Below are positions 1 through 7,206 of a stretch of 14,415 bases of DNA, one piece after another (position 1 is the stretch's first letter; each line of letters begins with the position of its first letter). This stretch comes from Clostridia bacterium. GTDB lineage: Bacteria; Bacillota; Clostridia; Oscillospirales; CAG-272. A program made the translations under genes and the position numbers. The DNA lies in NCBI GenBank assembly GCA_017416885.1, contig JAFQAM010000352.1, forward strand, positions 1 through 14,415, written 5' to 3'. The notes under the pieces are model-generated. The model saw only the letters and a list, made by a program, of their open reading frames with translations, had not been told where the DNA came from and ran no database searches.

Positions 1-1
1 A

Positions 2-1885
2 AGAAAGCGTCCGGGTATGTACATAGGTACAACATCGATACGCGGACTTCACCATCTTGTATATGAGATTGTCGATAACTCTATTGACGAGGCAATGGCG
101 GGACATTGCGATGAAATTGAGGTGGTATTACACAGTGACGGAAGCGTATCCATACAGGATAACGGCCGTGGCGTACCTGCCGGAATAAATGCTAAGACAG
201 GCACACCTACTCTTGAGGTAGTTTTCCTTGTTCTTCATGCAGGCGGTAAGTTTGGCGGCGGCGGATACAAGATTTCAGGCGGTCTTCACGGTGTTGGCGC
301 ATCTGTTGTTAATGCGCTGTCTGAGTGGCTTGAGGTTGAAAACTGTCACGACGGAAAGATGTACACCGAACGCTTTGAAAAGGGAAATGTAGTTCGTCCT
401 TTTGCATGCGTAGGTGATGCTCCAAACGGCAAGCACGGTCTTTATGTACGCTTTAAGCCTGACGCTACAATTTTTGAAGAGGTAGTTTTTGAATACGAAA
501 CACTTCTTACAAGATTAAGAGAGCAAGCATTCTTAAATGCGGGCATTAAGATTGTATTCCGTGACGAAAGAGAAAAGATTGAGTTTGAAAACGAGGACGG
601 AACAAAATACGAGGACTACCGTTGCGAGTCACTTATATATGAGGGCGGTATCCGTCAATTTGTTCAGTTTATAAATAAGAATAAGGGCTGTGGCTTAATT
701 CACGATGAGGTTATCTATATGAAGGCCGAAAAGGGTGATATTACAGCTGAGGTTGCTTTACAGTATAACGATACATATACAGAAAGCATTGTAACCTTTG
801 CTAATAATATGTCAACTGTTGACGGCGGTACACACGAGGTAGGCTTCAAGGAAGGACTTCGTAAGGTAACTAATAATTACGGTAAGAAATTAGGCTTCTT
901 AAAGGAAGGCGATAAGCTTTCAGGCGAGGATACAAGAGAGGGTATTACCGCGGTTGTATCTGTAAAGCTTCCTGACGCGCAGTTTGAAAGCCAGACAAAG
1001 GCAAAATTAGGTAACAGTGAGATTAGAACTATCGTTGACCAAATAGTAAGCGAAAAGCTAAGCGAATACTATGAGGAAAATCCTGATGTTGCTAAAATAA
1101 TCATTGATAAATCCTGCGCTGCTTCAAGAGCGAGAGAGGCGGCAAGAAAGGCAAGAGAGCTTGCAAGAAGAAAAGGTCTTTTTGAGGGCTCATCTTTACC
1201 GGGTAAGCTTGCTGACTGTCAGGACAGAAGAAGCGAATATACTGAGGTATTCTTAGTAGAGGGAGACTCTGCGGGAGGAAGCGCAAAGGACGGACGCGAT
1301 AGCAGATTTCAGGCAATTTTACCGCTTAGAGGTAAGGTTTTAAATGTAGAAAAGAGCCGTCTTGATAAGGTATATTCAAATGAATCCTTAATTCCTATTA
1401 TTCAGGCGTTAGGCTGCGGTATCGGCGAGGAGTTTAATATTGAAAAGCTTCGCTACGGCAAGATTATTATTATGGCGGATGCCGATGTTGACGGAAGCCA
1501 TATTCAAGTGCTTATTTTAACATTCCTGTTCAGACATATGCGTCAGCTTATAGAGGATGGCCATGTATTCTTAGCTAAGCCACCGCTATATAAGATTACA
1601 AAGGGAAAGACAATGAGATACGCTTACTCTGACGAGGAAAGAGATAAAATATTCTTAGAGCTTGGCGGCGGTCAGGCTGAAAGATATAAAGGTCTTGGAG
1701 AAATGGACAAGGATCAATTATGGGAAACCACAATGGATCCAACCACAAGAACTCTTATCAAGGTAGAAATTGGCGACGCTATCCGTTGTGATGAGATTTT
1801 TTCATTACTTATGGGCGATAAGGTAGAGCCAAGAAAAGAATTTATTGAAAAGAATGCAAAATTCGTTAAGAATTTAGATGTATAA
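2..1885 (+). CDS. gyrB: DNA gyrase subunit B, 5' partial
   Basis: ATPase subunit of DNA gyrase (type IIA topoisomerase), which with GyrA introduces negative supercoils. The reading frame is open from base 2 (R-K-R-P-G before the Met at 17), the usual RKRPGMYIG context, so the true start lies upstream and about 20-30 residues are missing. Counting that Met as residue 1, the GHKL ATPase domain shows EIVDN at 17-21, DNGRG, the GGLHGVG lid at 88-94 and the QTK loop at 326-328. The TOPRIM domain has EGDSAGG from E415 and the metal-binding DADVD at 488-492. The C-terminal YKGLGEMD segment that contacts GyrA is present. The length fits the short Gram-positive type without the proteobacterial insert. 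After the TOPRIM aspartates the sequence reads SHIQVL where many GyrBs have HIRTL; this varies among Clostridia. ParE is the alternative, but the adjacent true gyrA argues for GyrB. Confidence 0.97.
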   Translation, partial: RKRPGMYIGTTSIRGLHHLVYEIVDNSIDEAMAGHCDEIEVVLHSDGSVSIQDNGRGVPAGINAKTGTPTLEVVFLVLHAGGKFGGGGYKISGGLHGVGASVVNALSEWLEVENCHDGKMYTERFEKGNVVRPFACVGDAPNGKHGLYVRFKPDATIFEEVVFEYETLLTRLREQAFLNAGIKIVFRDEREKIEFENEDGTKYEDYRCESLIYEGGIRQFVQFINKNKGCGLIHDEVIYMKAEKGDITAEVALQYNDTYTESIVTFANNMSTVDGGTHEVGFKEGLRKVTNNYGKKLGFLKEGDKLSGEDTREGITAVVSVKLPDAQFESQTKAKLGNSEIRTIVDQIVSEKLSEYYEENPDVAKIIIDKSCAASRAREAARKARELARRKGLFEGSSLPGKLADCQDRRSEYTEVFLVEGDSAGGSAKDGRDSRFQAILPLRGKVLNVEKSRLDKVYSNESLIPIIQALGCGIGEEFNIEKLRYGKIIIMADADVDGSHIQVLILTFLFRHMRQLIEDGHVFLAKPPLYKITKGKTMRYAYSDEERDKIFLELGGGQAERYKGLGEMDKDQLWETTMDPTTRTLIKVEIGDAIRCDEIFSLLMGDKVEPRKEFIEKNAKFVKNLDV

Positions 1886-1890
1886 GGAGG
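1884..1890 (+). promoter_or_regulatory. gyrA ribosome binding site overlapping the gyrB stop
   Basis: AAGGAGG is a perfect Shine-Dalgarno core whose first two bases are part of the gyrB TAA stop (1883-1885). It lies 9 bases before the gyrA ATG. This fixes the gyrA start and suggests translational coupling, which would help keep the two gyrase subunits balanced. Confidence 0.85.
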
Positions 1891-1899
1891 TGGCTGACA

Positions 1900-4488
1900 A
1901 TGAGTGAAAAGAATGAACAACATATTGACTATGAAAATATAGAGCAGATGATAGTTGGCCGTACTATTGAGTCAAGAGTGCCGGAAGCATTCCTTGAATA
2001 CTCAATGAGTGTTATTGTAAGCCGTGCATTACCTGATGTAAGAGACGGTATGAAGCCCGGACAAAGAAGAGTAATGTACGCTATGTTTGAGGACCATCTG
2101 ACATCTGATAAGCCATTCAGAAAATCAGCTACCACAGTCGGTAATGTGCTTGGTAGATACCATCCGCACGGCGACCAATCCGTTTACGGAACAATGGTAA
2201 GAATGGCGCAGCCGTTCTCACTTAGATATCCCCTTGTTGACGGACACGGTAACTTCGGTAATGTTGACGGCGACGGAGCTGCTGCATACCGTTATACTGA
2301 GGCAAGAATGTCAAAGCTTGCAAATGAGCTTATGAGCGATATTGATAAGGATGTAGTTGACTTTATTCCTAACTTTGATAACACAAGAAAGGAGCCGACA
2401 GTATTACCGTCCCGTTTTCCTAACCTGCTTGTAAACGGAAGCGTAGGTATTGCGGTTGGTATGGCTACAAATGTACCGCCTCACAATCTTGGCGAGGTAA
2501 TTGACGGTACAATTCACTTAATTGATAATCCCGATTGCACTGTTGAGGACTTAATGGTTCATATTAAGGGCCCTGATTTTCCAACTGCCGCAACAATTTA
2601 CGGTAAAAAGGGAATTATTGACGCTTATACCACAGGTAAGGGCAGAGTAAATGTTCGCTCAAAGGCTACTGTTGAGGAGGACAAGCGTAGAATTATTATT
2701 ACTGAAATTCCTTATATGGTAAATAAGTCAATGCTTGTTAAATCTATGGCTGACCTTGTTAAGGATAAGAGAATTGAGGGGATTACCGATATTCGTGATG
2801 AGTCAGGTAGAGCGGGAATGAGAATTGTAATTGAGTATAAGAAGGACGCAAACGGTCAGATTATACTTAACCAATTATACAAGAATACACAATTACAGGA
2901 CACTTGCGCAGTTAATATGCTTGCGCTTGTAAACGGTGAGCCAAAGACACTTGGCTTAAAACCGCTTCTTAATCACTACATCAAGTTCCAAGAGGATGTA
3001 ATTATAAGAAGAACTAAGTTTGAAAAAGCAAAGGCAGAGGCTGAAAGACATATTTACGAGGGATATAAGATTGCTATTGATAATATTGACGAAGTAATTC
3101 AAATTATCCGTTCATCTGAAAGCACACCAGTTGCTAAGGAAAACTTAATTGCAAGATTTTTACTTTCTGAGGCACAGGCGCAGGCTATTGTTGAAATGAC
3201 ACTTGGCCGTTTATCAGGTCTTGAAAGACAAAAGATTGAGGATAGAATTGTAAAGCTTAATGAGCTTATAAATGAGCTTAACGAAATCTTAGCTGATGAA
3301 AATAAGGTTAAGGAAATCATCAAGAACGAAATGCTTGAGATTAAGAGAAAGTATTCTGATGCAAGAAGAACTGATATAATTGACAGCGAAGAGGAAATTG
3401 ATATTGAGGACCTTATTGAAAAACACGAATGTGTAATTACACTTACAAATTCGGGCTACATTAAGCGTTTACCTGCTGATACATATGAAAGTCAGCACAG
3501 AGGCGGCAAGGGCTTAATCGGTATGGCTACAAAGGATGAGGACTTTATTGAAAAGGTGCTTGTTGCTAACAGCCACGATTATCTCTTAATGTTTACCGAT
3601 AGCGGTAAGATATTTGTAAGAAAGGCGTATAGAATCCCTGAAGCATCAAGAACCGCAAAGGGCTCTAACATCATAAACCTAATTGAAATTGAAAAGGGTG
3701 AAAGAGTAACTGCTATGATTTCAATTAAGGAGTTTGAGGAAGGCACATATCTTACAATGGTTACACAAAACGGTGTAATTAAGCGTACTGATATTAAGGA
3801 ATACGAATATCAACGCAAGGGCGGTAAGATTGCTATTAATCTTGATGATGGTGACAAGCTTATCTTTGTTGGCCATACAACAGGAGAGGACCACATCCTT
3901 ATCGGTACAAGAAACGGTTATGCTGCCAGATTCCACGAAAACAAGGTAACAGTTGTCGGTAGAACTGCAAGAGGCGTACGCGGTATTGACCTTCGTACAG
4001 GTGATATTGTATGCGGCGCGGTTATTGTTGACAACGATAAGAAGCTGCTTACAATTACTGAAAACGGCTACGGTAAGAAATCGTCGTTTGATGAATTTGA
4101 GCCAAGAAACCGCGGTATTATGGGCGTAATTATTCATAATATCAATGATAAGACAGGCACTCTTGCAGGCGTTGCTTGCGTAAGCGACGATGATGATGTA
4201 ATGATTATTACAAATGAAGGCGTAATTATCAGAACAGATTCCGAGGAAATCCCAACCTACAAGAGAAGCACCACAGGCGTACGCGTAATGAAGCTTAATG
4301 ACGGTCAGACTGTTGCTAATATGACTCTTGTTAAAAAAGAGGATGAAAACGAGACTGTTAAATCTGAAAATGCTGAAGCAAACGCAGAGGTGAATAATGA
4401 GGTAAATGCAGATGCAGAGGTAATAGCTGACGCAAATGCAGATACAAGCATTAACACAGCTACCGAGATAGACGGTGAAAACGCATAA
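1900..4488 (+). CDS. gyrA: DNA gyrase subunit A
   Basis: Breakage-reunion subunit of DNA gyrase, 862 residues. The N-terminal winged-helix/tower region contains the catalytic tyrosine in RYTEARM (Tyr132, equivalent to E. coli Tyr122) and the conserved PHNLGE segment. The C-terminal DNA-wrapping pinwheel has a GyrA box, QHRGGKG, at 532-538, followed by degenerate blade repeats (QRKGGK, GRTARGVRG, EPRNRGIMG, KRSTTGVRV). The GyrA box separates it from ParC. It starts at ATG 1900 behind AAGGAGG and forms a tight pair with gyrB. Two things are odd. In the quinolone-contact helix (HPHGDQSVYG) the residues equivalent to E. coli Ser83 and Asp87 are Gln93 and Gly97. The last ~40 residues form a low-complexity acidic tail rich in Asn, Ala, Glu and Asp, beyond the last recognisable blade. 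Confidence 0.97.
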   Translation: MSEKNEQHIDYENIEQMIVGRTIESRVPEAFLEYSMSVIVSRALPDVRDGMKPGQRRVMYAMFEDHLTSDKPFRKSATTVGNVLGRYHPHGDQSVYGTMVRMAQPFSLRYPLVDGHGNFGNVDGDGAAAYRYTEARMSKLANELMSDIDKDVVDFIPNFDNTRKEPTVLPSRFPNLLVNGSVGIAVGMATNVPPHNLGEVIDGTIHLIDNPDCTVEDLMVHIKGPDFPTAATIYGKKGIIDAYTTGKGRVNVRSKATVEEDKRRIIITEIPYMVNKSMLVKSMADLVKDKRIEGITDIRDESGRAGMRIVIEYKKDANGQIILNQLYKNTQLQDTCAVNMLALVNGEPKTLGLKPLLNHYIKFQEDVIIRRTKFEKAKAEAERHIYEGYKIAIDNIDEVIQIIRSSESTPVAKENLIARFLLSEAQAQAIVEMTLGRLSGLERQKIEDRIVKLNELINELNEILADENKVKEIIKNEMLEIKRKYSDARRTDIIDSEEEIDIEDLIEKHECVITLTNSGYIKRLPADTYESQHRGGKGLIGMATKDEDFIEKVLVANSHDYLLMFTDSGKIFVRKAYRIPEASRTAKGSNIINLIEIEKGERVTAMISIKEFEEGTYLTMVTQNGVIKRTDIKEYEYQRKGGKIAINLDDGDKLIFVGHTTGEDHILIGTRNGYAARFHENKVTVVGRTARGVRGIDLRTGDIVCGAVIVDNDKKLLTITENGYGKKSSFDEFEPRNRGIMGVIIHNINDKTGTLAGVACVSDDDDVMIITNEGVIIRTDSEEIPTYKRSTTGVRVMKLNDGQTVANMTLVKKEDENETVKSENAEANAEVNNEVNADAEVIADANADTSINTATEIDGENA

Positions 4489-4489
4489 T

Positions 4490-5050
4490 ATGAAAAAAGC
4501 TATTAAAATATTATCTCTTATACTTATTGCAATTTTTGCAGTAAGTATAATGGGATGCAGCAGTATAAGCGATAATGAGGCCAAGGCTATATTTAACACT
4601 CTTGTTAAGGAGTCCTACGAATTAAATGTAATTTATTTTGGAGAGGGCTTAAAGCCAAAGGCGAGTGAGGACGACGGTCTTTATGTGCCTGTAAGCGGCA
4701 GTGAAAACTATACAGCAAAGCTACCGCTTGTTGAAAGAACAAGAGAAATTTTCAGCACTGATTATGCATCTGATGTAATAAAGACTGCATTTGAGGGCGA
4801 AAGCGGAGCAATTGGCTCAAGCGCAGTATATGCAAGATATATCGAGTACGAGGGATATTTATCTGTAAGACGGGATATTGAGGGCATAGAAATTGCAAAA
4901 TATGATTATTCCACAACGGAGATTATAAAAAATTCAAATCGCTTCATAATTGCAAAAATCAAAACAACAAACTTAGAAAAAAATGAGTATGTTGAGATTA
5001 CGCTAATTAATGAGGACGACGGCTGGAGAATTGATAGCGCAACATATTAA
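4490..5050 (+). CDS. small predicted lipoprotein, function unknown
   Basis: A 186-residue protein of unrecognised family. The N-terminus has KK, a hydrophobic stretch of about 16 residues and I-M-G-Cys23, a lipobox-like site followed by Ser-Ser. This suggests lipidation and anchoring on the outer face of the membrane. The remainder is a soluble domain of mixed charge ending in an aromatic pattern (GWRIDSATY) that recalls NTF2-like or other small alpha/beta domains, but no family is claimed. The chosen ATG is one base after the gyrA stop codon. A GTG at 4475 in the same frame would add five residues and overlap gyrA, but it has no ribosome site and would put His and Asn before the lysines. The only Shine-Dalgarno-like stretch is a weak GGTGA at 4474-4478, so translation may depend on coupling to gyrA. 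Why a lipoprotein follows gyrase is unclear. Confidence 0.8.
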   Translation: MKKAIKILSLILIAIFAVSIMGCSSISDNEAKAIFNTLVKESYELNVIYFGEGLKPKASEDDGLYVPVSGSENYTAKLPLVERTREIFSTDYASDVIKTAFEGESGAIGSSAVYARYIEYEGYLSVRRDIEGIEIAKYDYSTTEIIKNSNRFIIAKIKTTNLEKNEYVEITLINEDDGWRIDSATY

Positions 5051-5073
5051 AAATAGCTCTGCTATTTTTAATA
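5045..5073 (+). terminator. AT-rich hairpin at the end of the lipoprotein gene, possible terminator
   Basis: Perfect 13-bp stem (5045-5057 with 5061-5073) around a TCT loop, overlapping the lipoprotein stop codon. The right arm carries five T residues after GCTA, as in weak intrinsic terminators. There is no further T tract beyond the stem, and its last base merges with the repeat array that follows, so it may be part of that array instead of a dedicated terminator. Confidence 0.45.
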
Positions 5074-5178
5074 GCTAAATTTGCGTAAACGCAAGCTAAA
5101 TTGACTTGAGTCAGCTAAATTCGCTACGCAAGCTAAATTCACCTACGGTGAGCTAAAAAAAGCAAATTTAATTTAGCT
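5073..5178. repeat. AGCTAAATT direct-repeat array with interposed mini-hairpins
   Basis: Four exact copies of AGCTAAATT start at 5073, 5094, 5113 and 5131. A fifth, decayed AGCTAAA starts at 5151. The spacing is 18-21 bases. Between copies lie different short inverted repeats: TTGCG/CGCAA (loop TAAA), TGACT/AGTCA (loop TG), TTCGC/GCAA (loop TAC, one C unpaired) and TCACC/GGTGA (loop TAC). An inverted copy, AATTTAGCT, at 5170-5178 closes the array, so the whole stretch could fold into a multi-hairpin structure. There is no coding potential. It is not CRISPR: the repeats are only 9 bases and the intervening sequences are self-complementary. Confidence 0.8.
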
Positions 5179-5226
5179 TATAAAAATCAAATCACGGGCG
5201 GTTTAATATGTTGAGCAGTTAGATGC

Positions 5227-5418
5227 CAGCAGTCAGCAGTTAGCAAAAATTGATTTTACGGGGATATTAAACATTGTAAGATATGGAACATACCATTTTA
5301 AATTTATAAAGTGGAATTATATTGTAGATATTTTACTTAATTATTTAAAAAGTTAAAAGGTCGTAATTATGCGAAAAACAAATTTCGCTAACGGCTATCG
5401 GCTGACGGCTGATTGCTG
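5227..5418. repeat. imperfect inverted-repeat element between lipoprotein gene and recA
   Basis: The 18 bases at 5227-5244 (made of CAGCAGT and CAGCAGTTAGC words) match the reverse complement of 5401-5418 at 15 of 18 positions. The similarity continues inward on both sides through GCTAAC and an A/T stretch, with a short extra GGCTATC on the right arm. A near-copy of the left-arm word (GAGCAGTTAG) sits just outside at 5213. Inside are about 150 AT-rich bases without a convincing gene, plus a hairpin GCGAAA/TTTCGC at 5371-5388. The arrangement resembles a miniature, non-coding mobile or palindromic element, but no target-site duplication is obvious. It ends about 10 bases before the recA ribosome site, so recA transcription must start within or upstream of it. 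No clear recA promoter was found. Confidence 0.5.
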
Positions 5419-5444
5419 TTTTGACCGAAGGGAGAAACTAAACA

Positions 5445-6545
5445 ATGGCAAAAAAAGCAGAAAAAAAGGAAAAGGTCGTTATAAATAATGCTGAAGATAA
5501 AAAGAAAGCCCTTGAAACTGCGTTAGGTCAGATAAGAAAGGATTACGGTCAGGAAGCAATCCGCCGCTTAGGCGATAGCCCTGATTTACAAATCAGCGCT
5601 GTTTCAACAGGCTCTCTTACTCTTGACTTAGCTTTAGGTGTAGGCGGACTTCCAAAGGGAAGAATTGTAGAAATATACGGTCCTGAATCATCAGGTAAAA
5701 CAACGGTTGCATTACATGCAATTGCAGAGGTACAAAAGACAGGCGGAATTGCAGCATTTATTGATGCAGAGCATGCGCTTGACCCTGTATATGCAAAGGC
5801 AATAGGCGTAAATACAGATGATTTGGTTATCTCACAGCCTGATAGCGGAGAGCAGGCTCTTGAAATCACAGAAAAGCTTGTAAATTCAGGCGCGGTTGAT
5901 ATTGTTGTTATTGACTCAGTTGCGGCTCTTGTTCCAAGACAGGAAATTGAGGGAAGCATGGGTGACAGCCATATGGGCGTACAGGCAAGACTTATGTCAC
6001 AGGCATTAAGAAAGCTTTCAGGCTGTATTTCTTCAACAAACTGTATCGTTATTTTCATCAATCAGCTTCGTTCAAAGATTGGTGTAATGTACGGTAATCC
6101 CGAAACAACAACAGGCGGTAACGCGCTTAAATATTATGCATCTGTAAGAATTGATATCCGTAAGAGCGAGGTTCTTAAAAACGGAACAGAATCCTACGGT
6201 AACCATGTAAAATGTAAGGTTGTTAAAAATAAGGTTGCGCCACCGTTCAGAACAGCTGAATTTGATATTTTATACGGAACAGGCATTTCTAAATCATCTG
6301 AAATTATGGAGCTTGCATTAGAGCTTGAAATAATTGACAAAAGTGGCTCTTGGTTCTCATATAACGGAACAAGAGTAGCGCAGGGCAAGGACAATACAAG
6401 AAAGTATTTTGAATCAAATCCTGACCTGATGAAGGAATTGGAAAATAAAATTAAGGACAAGATAGCAAGTGGCTCAGTTGTCGGCGGAGATGACGACGAT
6501 ATTGATGCTACCGATTTCAACATCGACGATTTAAATTTGGATTAA
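5445..6545 (+). CDS. recA: recombinase RecA
   Basis: DNA-dependent ATPase that forms filaments on single-stranded DNA, catalyses strand exchange and triggers LexA cleavage in the SOS response. It has 366 residues, slightly long because of a Lys/Glu-rich N-terminal extension of about 13 residues. Walker A is GPESSGKT at 79-86 with Lys85. Walker B is DIVVID at 152-157. The L1 region lies around GSMGDSHMG and the L2 DNA-binding loop is NPETTTGG at 218-225. The C-terminus has the usual acidic tail (four consecutive Asp, then IDATDFN). The start ATG lies 10 bases after AAGGGAG (5428-5434). recX follows after 10 bases, the usual partner arrangement. There is no clear LexA box upstream; a half-site-like GAAC at 5286-5289 is discussed in the findings. 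Confidence 0.98.
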   Translation: MAKKAEKKEKVVINNAEDKKKALETALGQIRKDYGQEAIRRLGDSPDLQISAVSTGSLTLDLALGVGGLPKGRIVEIYGPESSGKTTVALHAIAEVQKTGGIAAFIDAEHALDPVYAKAIGVNTDDLVISQPDSGEQALEITEKLVNSGAVDIVVIDSVAALVPRQEIEGSMGDSHMGVQARLMSQALRKLSGCISSTNCIVIFINQLRSKIGVMYGNPETTTGGNALKYYASVRIDIRKSEVLKNGTESYGNHVKCKVVKNKVAPPFRTAEFDILYGTGISKSSEIMELALELEIIDKSGSWFSYNGTRVAQGKDNTRKYFESNPDLMKELENKIKDKIASGSVVGGDDDDIDATDFNIDDLNLD

Positions 6546-6555
6546 GGTACTATTA

Positions 6556-7206
6556 ATGGAAAATAAAATTTATTACACGGTAGAGAGAATTAAAAAGTCC
6601 CCTGCGGGCAGAACATATTGTATAAGATCATCAATGGAAACTACCTTTGAAATGCTTGTTTCAGAGGAGCAATACGCGCGCTTTGATATCAAAGAGGGCG
6701 ACAAAATTGACGATGCTCATTTTCTTAAAATCAGAGAGGAAATGATATTCGATAATGCACGAAGACAGGCATTTTCCATTCTTTCATATGGTGAGAATAA
6801 TAAAAAAACTCTCATTCAAAAGCTAAGACAAAAGGGCTTCAATTATGAGGTGTGCGAAAATATCGCCCTTTATATGGAGCACAGAGGCTATATAGATGAG
6901 AAAAAGCAAATCGGGCTTTTATGTGACACATATCTACACAAAAAGTTCGGTAAGCTGAAAATTAAAAATGAGCTTATAGCTAAGGGATATATGCGTGATG
7001 ATGTTGACGAATATGTAGCAAAAAATCTTAACAACATTAATTTTGCGGAAAATTGCGCATATATTATTGAAAACAAATATTTGCCGCTGCCTAAGGACTC
7101 AGGCGAGCTTGCAAAAATGATGGGTGCGCTTATGAGATACGGCTACACAATCAGCGATATCAAGGAAGCGGTAAGATTGGTTTCATCAAGAGGTGGAAAT
7201 GAGTAG
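6556..7206 (+). CDS. recX: regulatory protein RecX
   Basis: RecX binds RecA filaments and limits RecA activity. The 216-residue product has an N-terminal segment of about 70 residues followed by the RecX helical repeats: ARRQAFSILSYGENNKKTL, then KLRQKGF, IALYMEHRGYID and a second module with KFGKLKIKNELIAKGY. This pattern of short three-helix repeats with L-x-KGY/F motifs is typical of the family. The start ATG is preceded by AAGGT at 6544-6548, which overlaps the recA stop, so translation is probably coupled to recA. It ends with TAG at 7204-7206, inside the start of rimO. The length is within the usual range. The family call rests mainly on these repeat motifs and the position directly after recA. 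Confidence 0.9.
   Translation: MENKIYYTVERIKKSPAGRTYCIRSSMETTFEMLVSEEQYARFDIKEGDKIDDAHFLKIREEMIFDNARRQAFSILSYGENNKKTLIQKLRQKGFNYEVCENIALYMEHRGYIDEKKQIGLLCDTYLHKKFGKLKIKNELIAKGYMRDDVDEYVAKNLNNINFAENCAYIIENKYLPLPKDSGELAKMMGALMRYGYTISDIKEAVRLVSSRGGNE

Noticed and set aside
4475..4489. GTG start for the lipoprotein, extending it by five residues into gyrA
   Set aside because: There is no Shine-Dalgarno sequence at a suitable distance. The ATG at 4490 gives a standard lipoprotein signal peptide.
3721..4599. Long open frame of 292 codons on the - strand opposite the 3' end of gyrA
   Set aside because: It is antisense to conserved gyrA pinwheel coding sequence and the lipoprotein start. Its product is an implausible mix of Cys, Ile, Tyr and Asn with no domain, and it has no ribosome site. 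It is a codon-bias shadow.
5073..5178. CRISPR array
   Set aside because: The repeats are 9 bases and the intervals of about 10 bases are palindromic. There are no cas genes and no unique spacers.
5369..5487. Short + strand open frame (about 39 codons, starting at ATG 5369) overlapping the recA start
   Set aside because: It has a weak AAAGG ahead of it, but most of it is the translated inverted-repeat arm and the Lys-rich start of recA in another frame. A leader peptide cannot be excluded, but nothing supports it.
5549..6061. 170-codon open frame on the - strand opposite recA
   Set aside because: It is antisense to the RecA ATPase core, with low-complexity Ser/Thr/Pro-rich translation and no ribosome site.
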